Origin: Streptomyces triticisoli
Lineage (GTDB): Bacteria > Actinomycetota > Actinomycetes > Streptomycetales > Streptomycetaceae
Assembly: GCF_003270085.1 (NCBI RefSeq)
Contig: NZ_QFDQ01000278.1
Span: 1 to 41,949, forward strand
Direction of reading: 5' to 3'
DNA: 41,949 bases
Shown piece by piece: positions 30,814 to 40,335 of this stretch. The notes beneath the pieces are model-generated. The model did no database searches and had not been told where the DNA came from. It worked only from the letters and a program-made list of their open reading frames with translations. The position numbers were made by a program, and so were the translations under genes. Within the stretch, counting starts at the first letter, position 1; the number at the start of each line of letters is the position of its first letter.

Positions 30814-32064
30814 GTGCGAGCACTGAGACTGAGGTTGTACGGCATCACGTTCATCGCCGTGCTGGCGCTGCTGCTGTCGCTGTCCGTGGCCGTCTACCGG
30901 CAGGCGTTCACGTCCGTCGTCCGTGTCACGCTCCAGGCCGACAGCCTGGGCAACCAGCTCGATCCGCGCGCCGATGTGAAACTGCGCGGCCTGCTGGTCG
31001 GGGAGGTGCGCGCGGTGCACGCGGACGGTGCGAAGGCGACCCTCGACCTGGCGCTCAAGCCCGAGCACGTCCCCGACATCCCCTCCGACGTGCGGGCACG
31101 GCTGCTGCCCAAGACGCTGTTCGGCGAGAGGTACGTCGACCTCGTGGTACCCGCCGCCCCGTCGACGGTGCGGCCGATCCGCGCCGGGGACGTCATCACC
31201 CAGGACCGTACGAAGGCCGGCATCGAGGTGCAGCAGCTGATGAACGACCTGCTGCCGCTGCTGGAGACCGTGAGGCCCGCCGAACTCAACGCCACTCTCT
31301 CGGCGTTCGCCACCGCGCTGGAGGGCCGCGGCGACCGGATCGGCGACAACCTCACCCGGGTCGAGGAATACCTGCGGCAGCTGAACCCGCATCTGCCCTC
31401 CCTCCAGGAGGACATCTCACGCTTCGCCGACGTCACCGAGGTGTACGGCGACGCGGCCCCCGACCTGTTGAGGGTCCTGCGCAACACCGTCACCACCAGC
31501 CGCACCCTGGTGGAGAAGCAGGACCGGCTGGCCGCGGCACTGCGCTCGACCGCGACCGTCGCGGGCACCGGGCGGGGCTACCTCGACGACAACGGCGACC
31601 GGCTGATCACCCTGGGCCGGGTCTCCCGCCCCACTCTGGAGCTCCTCGCCCGCTACTCCCCCGAGTACCCCTGCCTGCTGAACGGCTTGGTCCGCCAGGA
31701 TCTGGCCTCTCAGGAGGCGTTCCGGGGCGGTCGGATGCGGATCACCCTGGAGGCCGTCCGCCCGCAGGACGCGTACCGGCCCGGCGAGGAGCCGCGGTAC
31801 GCCGAGCGGTCGGGGCCGAACTGCCGGGGCCTGCCCCATCCGCAAGTGCCCGGAACGAAACCGAAACTCAACGACGGTACGTCCTCCGGTGGTTCGGGCG
31901 GCGGCCCGCCCGGAGGGGTCAACATGTCCGCCACCGCGGCCGAACAGCGGGCCGTCGACCTGCTCCTGGCCCCCGTCATGGGCGTGTCCGCGGACCGGGT
32001 GCCGCCCGTCGCCACCCTGCTGTTCGGGCCGCTGGCCCGCGGAACGGCGGTGAGCGTCGCATGA
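30814..32064 (+). CDS. mceA: Mce family protein A
   Basis: A 416-residue Mce protein with one N-terminal membrane helix (YGITFIAVLALLLSLSVAVY), an MlaD domain (about residues 30-110; LDPRADVKLRGLLVGEVRAV) and a helical region with many Leu/Ala heptads. The C-terminal tail holds CRGLPHP and a Gly-rich linker before a last conserved segment. Mce proteins A-F are thought to form a hetero-hexameric tube for lipid transfer across the envelope. I use the GTG at 30814, with GGGG eight bases upstream; the GTG at 30805 overlaps the YrbEB stop and adds three residues. The stop overlaps MceB by ATGA. Confidence 0.9.
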   Translation: MRALRLRLYGITFIAVLALLLSLSVAVYRQAFTSVVRVTLQADSLGNQLDPRADVKLRGLLVGEVRAVHADGAKATLDLALKPEHVPDIPSDVRARLLPKTLFGERYVDLVVPAAPSTVRPIRAGDVITQDRTKAGIEVQQLMNDLLPLLETVRPAELNATLSAFATALEGRGDRIGDNLTRVEEYLRQLNPHLPSLQEDISRFADVTEVYGDAAPDLLRVLRNTVTTSRTLVEKQDRLAAALRSTATVAGTGRGYLDDNGDRLITLGRVSRPTLELLARYSPEYPCLLNGLVRQDLASQEAFRGGRMRITLEAVRPQDAYRPGEEPRYAERSGPNCRGLPHPQVPGTKPKLNDGTSSGGSGGGPPGGVNMSATAAEQRAVDLLLAPVMGVSADRVPPVATLLFGPLARGTAVSVA

Positions 32065-33098
32065 GGACCACACGGGCCCGGCAGACGGCCGCCCCGCTGC
32101 TCAAGTTCAGCCTCTTCGCGCTGGTCACGATGGTGGCGACGGCCCTGCTCGCCGCCACCATCGTCAACGTCTCCTTCACTCGAAAGCACACGTACCACGC
32201 GGTGTTCAGCGATGTGACAGGTCTGGAGGACGGCGACGACATCCGGGTCGCCGGGGTGCGGGTCGGGGAGGTCGAGGGCATCCGGATCAAGGACCGGACG
32301 CTGGCGGAGGTCACCTTCACCGTGGCCGCGAACCGTCCCCTGCTCACCAGCACCCACGCGGTGGTCCGCTACCGCAACCTCGTCGGGCAGCGGTACATCG
32401 CGCTGACCGAGGGCGCGGGCGACGGCACCCGGCTGCCGCCCGGCGGCACGATCCCGCTGCGGCGGACCCAGCCGGCGCTGGACCTCAACGTGCTGCTGGA
32501 CGGCTTCAAGCCGCTGTTCGCCGCGCTCAGCCCCCACGACGTCAACCAGCTCGCCACCGAGATCGTCAAAACCCTCCAGGGGGAGGGCGGCACCGTGAAC
32601 AGCCTGCTCGCGCACACCGCATCGCTCACCTCGACCCTCGCCGACCGCGACCAGCTGATCGGCTCGGTGATCGACAACCTCAACACCGTGCTGGCCACGC
32701 TCGACAAGCGCGGGGCCCGCTTCTCCGCGCTGCTCACCCAGCTGCGCCGGGTCATCTCCGGGTTGTCCGCCGACCGCAAACCCATCGGGGAGTCCCTGGT
32801 GAGCATCGGCGGCCTCGCCCAGGCCACCTCGGGGCTGCTGAAGGACGCGCGTGGGCCGCTGAAGGACGACATCGCCGAGCTGAGTGAGCTCACCGGAACG
32901 CTCAACAGGAACGAGAAGACCGTGGAGGGTGTGCTGAAGCGGCTGCCGAACAAGCTCAACACGCTGACGGGGACCGCGTCCTACGGCTCGTGGTTCAACT
33001 TCTACCTCTGCGACTTCGACGGCCGCATCGTGCTGCCCAAGACGCGGCAGGTGCTCACCCCGGAGATGCACGTGGCGCAGGCGAGGTGCGGCCGATGA
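32061..33098 (+). CDS. mceB: Mce family protein B
   Basis: A 345-residue Mce subunit. The membrane helix is FSLFALVTMVATALLAATIV, the MlaD domain begins TYHAVFSDVTGLEDGDDIRVAGVRVG, and a long helical region (about 130-310) follows. It ends with SYGSWFNFYLCDFDGRI, a common Mce C-terminal block. Starts and stops overlap both neighbours by ATGA, so stoichiometric translation is likely. Confidence 0.92.
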   Translation: MRTTRARQTAAPLLKFSLFALVTMVATALLAATIVNVSFTRKHTYHAVFSDVTGLEDGDDIRVAGVRVGEVEGIRIKDRTLAEVTFTVAANRPLLTSTHAVVRYRNLVGQRYIALTEGAGDGTRLPPGGTIPLRRTQPALDLNVLLDGFKPLFAALSPHDVNQLATEIVKTLQGEGGTVNSLLAHTASLTSTLADRDQLIGSVIDNLNTVLATLDKRGARFSALLTQLRRVISGLSADRKPIGESLVSIGGLAQATSGLLKDARGPLKDDIAELSELTGTLNRNEKTVEGVLKRLPNKLNTLTGTASYGSWFNFYLCDFDGRIVLPKTRQVLTPEMHVAQARCGR

Positions 33099-34177
33099 GC
33101 ATCCGTGTCCCGCGAAGGGGCCGGCGCCCCGAACCCCTGTTCAAGGTGCGCGTGCTGCCACCGAAGCTGCCGGCGATCCGGTGGCGACGGCCACGGCTGA
33201 AGCCGTTCAGTGAACGGAATCCCGTCGTGATCGGTGCCGTCGGGCTCACCGTGCTGGCGTTGCTGACCGTGGCCGCGTTCAACGCCGACAGCCTGCCGCT
33301 GATCGGCGGCGGGCGGACGTACAGCGCGGCCTTCTCCGAGGCCGGCGGACTCAAGCCGGGCGACGAGGTGCGGATCGCCGGGGTCAAGGTCGGCAAGGTC
33401 GAGGACGTCGACCTGGACGGCGACCACGTCAAGGTGACGTTCAAGGTCAAGGGCGACCCCGCGTTCGGCACCGGGACCGGCGCGGCGATCAGGGTCAAGA
33501 CCGTCCTCGGCGCCAAGTACCTCGCGCTGCAGCCGAAGGGGCCCGGCCAGTTGAAACCCGGCAGCGAGATCCCGATCGCGCGGACGGTGTCGGCGTACGA
33601 CGTCGTGCAGGCGTTCAGCGACCTGACCACCACGACGGAGCAGGTCGACATCCAGCGGCTGGCCAAGGCGCTGGACACCATCTCCACCACCTTCCAGGAC
33701 TCGCCCGCGGAGGTGCGGGCCTCCATCAGGGGACTGTCGAGGATCTCCAAGACGATCGCCTCGCGCGACAAGGCGCTGCGCGACCTGCTCGACCACGCCA
33801 ACGGGGTCACCAAGGTGCTGGCCGGCCACACCAAGGACTTCTCCGCGCTGGTGAAGGACGGAGACAAGCTGTTCCAGGAGATCACCAGGCGGCGCGCGGC
33901 GATCCACGCACTGCTCAAGAGCTCCGCCCGGCTGGGCATCGAACTGTCCGGCCTGGTCCAGGACAACCGCAAGGAGATCGGGCCCGCCCTGAAGAACCTC
34001 AACACCTTCGTCACGATGCTCGAACGCAACCAGGCGAGTCTCGACCGCAGCGTCGAACTGCTCGCGCCCTACGTCCGTGTCTTCACCAACACCCTCGGCA
34101 ACGGCCGCTGGTTCGACTCCTACGTGCAGAACCTGGTCGCCGCCCCGGTCGTGCCGCGCACGGGAGGCTCACGATGA
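33095..34177 (+). CDS. mceC: Mce family protein C
   Basis: A 360-residue Mce subunit with an unusually basic cytoplasmic N-terminus of about 45 residues before its helix (VVIGAVGLTVLALLTVAAF). The MlaD domain contains SEAGGLKPGDEVRIAGVKVGKV. The helical region ends in GNGRWFDSYVQNL. The ATGA overlap with MceB and the overlap with MceD keep it in the coupled series. Confidence 0.92.
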   Translation: MSIRVPRRGRRPEPLFKVRVLPPKLPAIRWRRPRLKPFSERNPVVIGAVGLTVLALLTVAAFNADSLPLIGGGRTYSAAFSEAGGLKPGDEVRIAGVKVGKVEDVDLDGDHVKVTFKVKGDPAFGTGTGAAIRVKTVLGAKYLALQPKGPGQLKPGSEIPIARTVSAYDVVQAFSDLTTTTEQVDIQRLAKALDTISTTFQDSPAEVRASIRGLSRISKTIASRDKALRDLLDHANGVTKVLAGHTKDFSALVKDGDKLFQEITRRRAAIHALLKSSARLGIELSGLVQDNRKEIGPALKNLNTFVTMLERNQASLDRSVELLAPYVRVFTNTLGNGRWFDSYVQNLVAAPVVPRTGGSR

Positions 34178-35331
34178 CCGCACGCTTCCCCTTCCGCCGC
34201 TTCCCCGTCCGGCGCACCCTGGCGCTGCTCACGGCGCTCGCGGTGCTCGCCGCGCTCGCCGTCGTGCTGTGGCCGCGCGCCGAGACTGTCCGCGTCACGG
34301 CGTACTTCCCGCGCACCGTCGGCATCTACCCCGGCTCGGACGTCCGCGTCCTCGGCGTGCGCATCGGAAAGGTCGAGGAGATCACCCCGGAGGGCGGCCG
34401 GGTGCGGGTGGAGCTGTCGTACGACGCGGGGCGCAAGGTCCCCGCGGGCGCTCAGGCCGCCATCATCAACTCCTCGGTGGTCAGTGACCGTTATGTGCAG
34501 CTGCTGCCGGTGTACCGCAAGGGCCCGGTGCTGCGGGACGGAGACGTCATCCCCGCTTCCCGCACGGCCGTCCCCGTCGAACTGGACCGGATCTTCGACA
34601 GCCTGTACACCACCGCCGACGCGCTCGGCCCGAAGGGCGCGAACAAGGACGGCTCCCTGTCCCGGCTGCTCGGGGTGAGCGCGGACAACCTCCAGGGCCA
34701 GGGCGCGGACCTCAACCAGACGGTCGAGGACCTCTCCCAGGCGGTCACCACGCTGTCCGACGGGCGGGGCGACCTGTTCGGCACCGTACAGAACCTGCAG
34801 GTGTTCACCGCCGCCCTGGCCGCCGACGACAAGAACGTGCGGTCGTTCAACGCCGATCTCGCCAGGGTGGCCAGGCAGCTCTCCGGAGAGCGCGCCGACC
34901 TCGCGGCGGCGCTGAAGCACCTGGCGAAGGCGCTCGGGGACGTGTCCGACTTCGTGAAGAACAACAAGGAATCGCTGACGAAGGACGTCCGGGGCCTCAG
35001 CAGGGTCACCAAGGTCCTCGTCACCCAACGCGCCGCACTGGAGGAGCTGTTGACGGTCGCTCCCACGGGCCTGTCGAACCTGGCCAACGCCTACAACTCG
35101 GCCGCCGGCACCCTCGACACCCGCAACAACCCGCAGAACCCGCAGGATCCGGCGTCGCTGCTGTGTTCCCTGCTGCGGACGACCGGCGACGAGGGCGGCC
35201 GGAACCCCGACTGCGAGGAACTGCACAAGCTCTTCGACTCGCTGCCCGATCTGCCGGCCGCCCCGGCGGTCCCGGCCGGCCAGGGCACCGTCGACCGGAC
35301 ACTCGGTGGAATCCTGGGGGCCCGGGCATGA
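34174..35331 (+). CDS. mceD: Mce family protein D
   Basis: A 385-residue Mce subunit. The helix is RRTLALLTALAVLAALAVVLWP, and the MlaD domain has FPRTVGIYPGSDVRVLGVRIGKV. The helical region is followed by NLANAYNSAAGTLDTRNN and a Cys-containing tail (LLCSLL, NPDCEEL) that may form an extracytoplasmic disulphide. Overlaps MceC and MceE by ATGA. Confidence 0.92.
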   Translation: MTARFPFRRFPVRRTLALLTALAVLAALAVVLWPRAETVRVTAYFPRTVGIYPGSDVRVLGVRIGKVEEITPEGGRVRVELSYDAGRKVPAGAQAAIINSSVVSDRYVQLLPVYRKGPVLRDGDVIPASRTAVPVELDRIFDSLYTTADALGPKGANKDGSLSRLLGVSADNLQGQGADLNQTVEDLSQAVTTLSDGRGDLFGTVQNLQVFTAALAADDKNVRSFNADLARVARQLSGERADLAAALKHLAKALGDVSDFVKNNKESLTKDVRGLSRVTKVLVTQRAALEELLTVAPTGLSNLANAYNSAAGTLDTRNNPQNPQDPASLLCSLLRTTGDEGGRNPDCEELHKLFDSLPDLPAAPAVPAGQGTVDRTLGGILGARA

Positions 35332-36650
35332 GCGGGCCGTGCCGGGGCCGCGTGGTGGCGGCGTGGACGGCGGCCGGTTCACTGCTGCTGTCCGGCTGTG
35401 GTTTCAACGGCTGGTACGACATCCCGCTTCCCGGCGGAGCCGCGGCGGACGGCCACGCCTACCACGTCACCGTCGAGTTCAGGGACGTACTCGATCTGGT
35501 GCCGCAGTCCGCGGTCAAGGCGAACAACGTGACGGTGGGCGCGGTCGAGAAGGTGGAGCTGGACGGCTGGCACGCGCGGGTGCGGCTGCGCGTGGCCGAC
35601 TCGGTGAGGCTGCCGGCCAACGCGGTCGCCGGCCTGGAGCAGACCAGCGTGCTCGGCGAGAAGTACGTGGCACTGTCCGCTCCGGCGGACACCCCGTCCA
35701 CCGGGCGGCTCCGCGACGGCGACGTGATCCCGCTGTCCCGCAGCGGCCGCAACCCGGAGATCGAGGAGGTGCTCTCCGCCCTGTCCGCCCTCCTCAACGG
35801 CGGCGGAGTGGCGCAGCTCAAGACGATCACCGTGGAGCTGAACAAGGTCCTTGAGGGCCGTGAGAACCGGGTCAAGTCCCTGCTGAAGGAACTCGACACG
35901 TTCCTCGGCGGCTTGGACGGGCAGCGCGCGGAGATCGTCCGCGCCCTCGAGGGCATCGACCGGCTGGCCAAACGGCTGGGGGACGAGAAGAAGACGATCG
36001 CCGAGGCCGTCGAGGCGATCCCGCCCGCGCTGAAGGTCCTCGCCGACCAGCGCCGCGACCTGACGAGGATGCTCACCGCACTGTCCAGGCTGGGCATCAC
36101 CGGCACCAAGGTCGTCAACGCCTCGCGGGACGACACCGTCGCCAACCTCAAGCAGCTGCGCCCGATCCTGGAGCAGCTGAACAAGGCCGGCAACGACCTG
36201 CCCGACTCGCTGGAGCTGCTGACCACCTACCCGTTCCCGCGCAACGCGACGGACGCGGTGAAGGGCGACTACGTCAACCTGATGATCACCGCCGATCTCG
36301 ACCTGGCGGGCATCTACGGCAACCTCACCGACGAGTCCGGCAAGGGTGGTGGCTCCGGGAAGCAGCCGGGCCCGGCGCCCTCGCTGTCGGACCTGCCGAG
36401 CCCGCCGGCGCTGCCGAGCCTGCCAGGCGTGCCGGTGCCCACCGCGGTGCCCACCGCGCTGCCGAGCGCCCCGGGCCTGCCGAAGGCGCCGAAGCCGACC
36501 GGCCGGTCTTCGCCGCCCGCGGGCGGCGGCGATGTGCTGTGTCCGCCGGTCTGCACCGTGCGTCACAGCGCCCCGGGCACCGCGCACCGTTTTCCGCCGG
36601 GAGTCGACCTCGCGCTCGCCGAGCTCATGCTGAAGGGGATACAGCCGTGA
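35328..36650 (+). CDS. mceE: Mce family lipoprotein E
   Basis: A 440-residue Mce subunit with a lipobox LSGC (Cys24) after a short hydrophobic signal, so it should be a lipid-anchored member as expected for the fifth Mce protein (LprK-like). The MlaD domain starts at about residue 47 (VTVEFRDVLDLVPQSAVKANNVTVG). A Pro/Leu/Ser-rich stretch of about 60 residues (repeated LPSxPxLP) precedes a final conserved segment with two Cys (LCPPVC). The Pro-rich stretch resembles the sigma factor tail in composition. Confidence 0.92.
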   Translation: MSGPCRGRVVAAWTAAGSLLLSGCGFNGWYDIPLPGGAAADGHAYHVTVEFRDVLDLVPQSAVKANNVTVGAVEKVELDGWHARVRLRVADSVRLPANAVAGLEQTSVLGEKYVALSAPADTPSTGRLRDGDVIPLSRSGRNPEIEEVLSALSALLNGGGVAQLKTITVELNKVLEGRENRVKSLLKELDTFLGGLDGQRAEIVRALEGIDRLAKRLGDEKKTIAEAVEAIPPALKVLADQRRDLTRMLTALSRLGITGTKVVNASRDDTVANLKQLRPILEQLNKAGNDLPDSLELLTTYPFPRNATDAVKGDYVNLMITADLDLAGIYGNLTDESGKGGGSGKQPGPAPSLSDLPSPPALPSLPGVPVPTAVPTALPSAPGLPKAPKPTGRSSPPAGGGDVLCPPVCTVRHSAPGTAHRFPPGVDLALAELMLKGIQP

Positions 36651-37921
36651 TCACACGTGCGGTCAAGGCCCAGCTGCTCGCTTTCGCCACCATCACCGCC
36701 GTCGGGGTGTCGTACGTGGGCGCCACGTACACGGGCCTGGTCGACAGCGTCCTCGGCCGCGGCTACACCGTCCGTGCCGACTTCGCCGACTCCGGGGGCG
36801 TCTTCCCGGGCGCCGAGGTCACCTATCGCGGGGTGCCGGTGGGCCGGGTGGGTGATCTGCGGCTGACCGGATCGGGGGTGTCGGTGGCGCTGCGGATCGA
36901 GGACGGCGCGCCGCGGATCCCGGCCGACACTCTGGCGGTGGTCGCCAACCGGTCGGCAGTCGGAGAACAGTACGTCGACCTGCAGCCCAGGCGGTCCGAC
37001 GGGCCGTATCTGCGGGACGGCAGCCCCATCCCGCGCAGCCGCACCCGGACCCCGCTGCCTGTCACCGACCTCGTCCTCAGCCTGGACCGGCTGGTCAACT
37101 CGGTCGGCAAGGAGGATCTGCGCACCACCGTGGACGAGCTGGGCAAGGCCTTCGCCGGCACCGGACCGCACCTGAGCCGCCTGGTGGACTCCGGGAACGC
37201 GCTCGTCGAGTCGGCGTCCGGTTCCCTGCCGGAGACGGTCTCCCTGATCGAGGACTCGCGAACGGTGCTGAAGACGCAGGCCGACCAGGGTTCGGCCATC
37301 AAGTCGTTCTCCCGCGACCTGGCAGCGCTCACCGAGCAGTTGAAGTCGAGCGACGGGGACCTGCGGCGGCTGATCGGCAACGCGGCGCCCGCCGCCGAGC
37401 AGATCGACTCCCTGCTGAAGTCCACCCGGCCGCACCTGCCGGTCCTGCTGGCCAACCTCATCAGCGGCGGCCAGGTCACTCTGGCCCGGCTGCCAGGCGT
37501 GGAGCAGGCCCTGGTCACCCTCCCGGTGACGGTGGCGGGCAGTCACACAGTCGTGCCCGGCGACGGCACCACCCACTTCGGGCTGGTGGTGAACGTCGAC
37601 GACCCTCCGGCCTGCACCCAGGGCTACGGCACCCGGCACCGCGACCCCGCCGACACCAGCAGACGTCCGGCGAACACCGACGCCCGCTGCACGGCGCCGC
37701 GCGGCGGCAAGACGTCCGTGCGCGGAGCGCAGAACGCCCCTGGTGCGCGGGCCGGTTCGGGCGGTGCCGACCGGGCCGTCCACGTCGCCCCGTACGACCC
37801 GGAGACCGGCACCGCCGCCGGCCCGGACGGGACGCCCGTCGAGATCGGCTCGACGGGCGGCGAACGGGCCGTGTTCGGAAAGGATTCGTGGCAATGGCTG
37901 CTCGTGGGACCGATGGCATGA
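36647..37921 (+). CDS. mceF: Mce family protein F
   Basis: A 424-residue Mce subunit. The helix is QLLAFATITAVGVSYVGATY, and the MlaD domain contains DSGGVFPGAEVTYRGVPVGRV. The helical region (about 150-310) is followed by a disordered Arg/Thr/Ala segment and the ending GKDSWQWLLVGPM. The GTG start overlaps the MceE stop (GTGA). Its stop overlaps the Mce-associated gene. Confidence 0.92.
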   Translation: MITRAVKAQLLAFATITAVGVSYVGATYTGLVDSVLGRGYTVRADFADSGGVFPGAEVTYRGVPVGRVGDLRLTGSGVSVALRIEDGAPRIPADTLAVVANRSAVGEQYVDLQPRRSDGPYLRDGSPIPRSRTRTPLPVTDLVLSLDRLVNSVGKEDLRTTVDELGKAFAGTGPHLSRLVDSGNALVESASGSLPETVSLIEDSRTVLKTQADQGSAIKSFSRDLAALTEQLKSSDGDLRRLIGNAAPAAEQIDSLLKSTRPHLPVLLANLISGGQVTLARLPGVEQALVTLPVTVAGSHTVVPGDGTTHFGLVVNVDDPPACTQGYGTRHRDPADTSRRPANTDARCTAPRGGKTSVRGAQNAPGARAGSGGADRAVHVAPYDPETGTAAGPDGTPVEIGSTGGERAVFGKDSWQWLLVGPMA

Positions 37922-38409
37922 ACCGGGGGCGCCGTGAAGCGCTGCTGCGCGCGGGGCTGGTCGCCGCGACCGTCCTGGTGACCGCGCTGTCCGTCTGGCT
38001 GGGGCTGCGGGTGGCCGACCAACGGGCGGCGGAGCAGCGCCGGCAGGACGTCCTGGCCGCCGCCCGCCAGTCGGCGCTGAACTTCACCTCGCTCGACTAC
38101 CGGCACTACGCCCAGGACAGCCGGAACGTGCTGCGCGGCGCCACCGGCGAGTTCAAGAAGCAGTTCGCCGCGCAGACCGATGAACTGACGAAGCTCGTCG
38201 CCCAGAACAAGTCGGTGTCCGAAGGGCAGGTCCTGGATGCGGGCATCGTGCGCTGCGACGAGCGCACGGCCCGGGTCCTGGTCGTCGCCGACAGCAAGGT
38301 GACCAACACCGCCGTACCCGAGGGTCAGGCGCGCACCTACCGGCTCCAGCTCGACCTTGTGCGTCAGGGCGGCCGCTGGCTGACCTCCGACGTCGAGTTC
38401 GTGGGATGA
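37918..38409 (+). CDS. Mce-associated membrane protein (first)
   Basis: A 163-residue protein with one N-terminal helix (AGLVAATVLVTALSVWLGLRV) and an extracytoplasmic domain of the NTF2-like Mce-associated type (FTSLDYRHYAQDSRNVLRGATGEFKKQF). Such proteins accompany actinobacterial mce operons and are thought to stabilise the transporter. Coupled to MceF by ATGA. Confidence 0.88.
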   Translation: MNRGRREALLRAGLVAATVLVTALSVWLGLRVADQRAAEQRRQDVLAAARQSALNFTSLDYRHYAQDSRNVLRGATGEFKKQFAAQTDELTKLVAQNKSVSEGQVLDAGIVRCDERTARVLVVADSKVTNTAVPEGQARTYRLQLDLVRQGGRWLTSDVEFVG

Positions 38410-38479
38410 CCGCGCCCGGCCGCGTCGCGCATCATCGCCTGCCGCGCACCACCAGGCACCACCAGTGAGGAGAAAGACC

Positions 38480-39250
38480 GTGGCGAACCCGACCACCCGA
38501 GTCCGCGGTGCAGGCTCCCCCGCCCGCCGCACCCTGACCGCGGCAGCCCGTGCGGCGGCCAAGCGCGCCCAGCGGCCGACAGCGGAGGAGAAGCGGGAGC
38601 AGGAGGAGCAGGGTACCCCTGTCGAGAAGGTCCCCTCCGGGCGCATGCTGCCCGTCGAGCCGCCGCCGGACGGTTGGGACGACCCGCTGGAGCCGTCCCC
38701 CGAGACCGCCGAGGAGGAACCGGAGCAGCGGGAGCCGACGTGGTGGTCCGGTCGGAGACTGCTCACCGTGGCGCTGTGCGTCCTCCTCGTGGCGGGCCTG
38801 GTCTCGGTCGCAGTGCTGGGGGGGCGGTACCAGGAAGGAAGGCGGGCGCAGCAGGCGCGCGGACAAGCGCTCGCGACCGCGCGGCAGGCGGCCCCGGTGG
38901 TGCTGTCGTACGACTATCGTCATCTGGACCGGGACTTCGCGCGGGCCCGCACCCACCTGACCGGCACCTTCCGCGACGAGTACCTGAAGACCACGAGGAC
39001 GGTGGTCGGACCGACCGCGCGGAAGTACCACGCGGTGGTGAAGGCGACGGTGGCGGCACCCCCGGACGGCGGTGTCCCGGCTGCCTCGGTGGTGTCGGCC
39101 ATGCCGGACCGGGCCGTCGTGCTGCTGTTCGTCAACCAGGTCACCCGGAGCACCCAGGTGTCCGGGTCCCGCGTGGATCTGAACCGGGTGCGGATGACAC
39201 TGACCCGTACCGCGTCCGGCTGGAAGGTGAGTGCCGTGGACGCGCTCTGA
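38480..39250 (+). CDS. Mce-associated membrane protein (second)
   Basis: A 256-residue protein. About 95 residues of charged, Pro/Glu-rich cytoplasmic sequence precede the helix (LLTVALCVLLVAGLVSVAVLGG), and the C-terminal domain has the same core as the first Mce-associated protein (LSYDYRHLDRDFARARTHLTGTFRDEYLK). The GTG at 38480 has GAGGAG about eight bases upstream; an in-frame GTG at 38465 lies on that site. It follows the first copy by 70 bases and is the last gene of the operon. Confidence 0.87.
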   Translation: MANPTTRVRGAGSPARRTLTAAARAAAKRAQRPTAEEKREQEEQGTPVEKVPSGRMLPVEPPPDGWDDPLEPSPETAEEEPEQREPTWWSGRRLLTVALCVLLVAGLVSVAVLGGRYQEGRRAQQARGQALATARQAAPVVLSYDYRHLDRDFARARTHLTGTFRDEYLKTTRTVVGPTARKYHAVVKATVAAPPDGGVPAASVVSAMPDRAVVLLFVNQVTRSTQVSGSRVDLNRVRMTLTRTASGWKVSAVDAL

Positions 39251-39292
39251 CCGACCCCGCAGGGCTCGTGGCACGATACCGGCGCCCAGGGC

Positions 39293-39310
39293 GTGTTTCG
39301 ATCGAACCAC
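39293..39310. promoter_or_regulatory. 18-bp near-perfect palindrome (operator candidate)
   Basis: GTGTTTCGATCGAACCAC reads the same on both strands except for one base pair (T296/C307 in the last three digits); its core TTCGATCGAA is a perfect 10-bp palindrome. It lies 43 bases after the last mce gene and 123 bases before the YihY/BrkB start, so it most likely controls the latter. Confidence 0.55.
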
Positions 39311-39432
39311 TTGCACGTCAATGGTCCGCGCAGCACCGATCGGCATCGGCAGCGATCTCCACACGGACGGCCTCGGCGGACGCTCCCCGCGTCGGCGCGC
39401 CGCTGCGCGCCCGACGTTGTTGACTTCCTGGT

Positions 39433-40272
39433 ATGCGCAGGCGCACGACAACATCCGGCAAAGACGGCTGCAGGGCCACGTGGCTGACCGGGCCGGCCGG
39501 CAGATGGCACGCGCAAGGCAGGCGCTTTGCGGCAAGTGCGGCGGGACGGTTGTGGGGGCGTCTCAGCGCGGCGGACTTCTTCGGTCATTCATTCCAGTTG
39601 TCGGCGCTCGCCTTCCTCTGCTTCTTCCCGTTTCTGATCCTCATCACCGCTGCGGTCGGCCAGGACGCGGCGAAGGTCCTGGCGGGATGGCTCGGGCTGA
39701 ACCAACAGGCGGCCCAGGCCGTGTCCGCCCTTTTCAAACCAGGTCCTGGCTCGGGCACCCTCACCCTGGTGAGCGCGCTGTTGTTGATCGTGGGGGCGGT
39801 CGCCGTGGCCGGCACCCTTCAAAGCTGGTACCAGGTCCTCTTCGACGTCCCTGCACGGTGGTGGCGGGACCTCGCGGCTCGGCTCGCATGGCTGGCGGCG
39901 CTGGTCGCGTACGGCGCGGCACAGGCCGGGGTCGGCTCGGCGCTCGCATCGCTGCCCTTGAGGGGCCTGTCCGGTTTTGTCATGGCGCTGCTTTTCTGGT
40001 GGGGGACGATGCGGCTACTGCTCGACGGAACGGCCACCTGGCGCTTCCTGCTGCCCGCGGCCCTGGCCACCAGTGTCGGCTGGACAGGCCTCGGGTTGTT
40101 CTCCGCCCGTTACTTCTCCGCGACGATCGTGGCCAATGACCAGAAATACGGTCCCGTGGGCGTGGTCATGGTCATCCTGTCGTGGCTGGTGGCGGTGGGC
40201 GTGGTCATCCACCTCGGAGCCGTCGTGGGCCGCGAGTACGCCGAGCACCGCGCCGCTCGCTCCCAGTGCTGA
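39433..40272 (+). CDS. YihY/BrkB family inner membrane protein
   Basis: A 279-residue polytopic membrane protein with about six helices. Family marks are an early helix LSALAFLCFFPFLILITAAV, the conserved SWYQVLFDVP region, and the end YGPVGVVMVILSWLVAVGVVIHLGAVVGREYAEH. Function in bacteria is not settled; names such as ribonuclease BN are historical errors. The ATG at 39433 has a poor ribosome binding site and the first 35 residues are atypical, so the true start may be later. It converges on the diacylglycerol kinase-like gene with 63 bases between the stops. Confidence 0.87.
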   Translation: MRRRTTTSGKDGCRATWLTGPAGRWHAQGRRFAASAAGRLWGRLSAADFFGHSFQLSALAFLCFFPFLILITAAVGQDAAKVLAGWLGLNQQAAQAVSALFKPGPGSGTLTLVSALLLIVGAVAVAGTLQSWYQVLFDVPARWWRDLAARLAWLAALVAYGAAQAGVGSALASLPLRGLSGFVMALLFWWGTMRLLLDGTATWRFLLPAALATSVGWTGLGLFSARYFSATIVANDQKYGPVGVVMVILSWLVAVGVVIHLGAVVGREYAEHRAARSQC

Positions 40273-40335
40273 TGCCCGCGACCGTGCCGACCCAGTCGTC
40301 GGACGCGGATGCTCGTGGGGGCCACGCGCGTCGGC

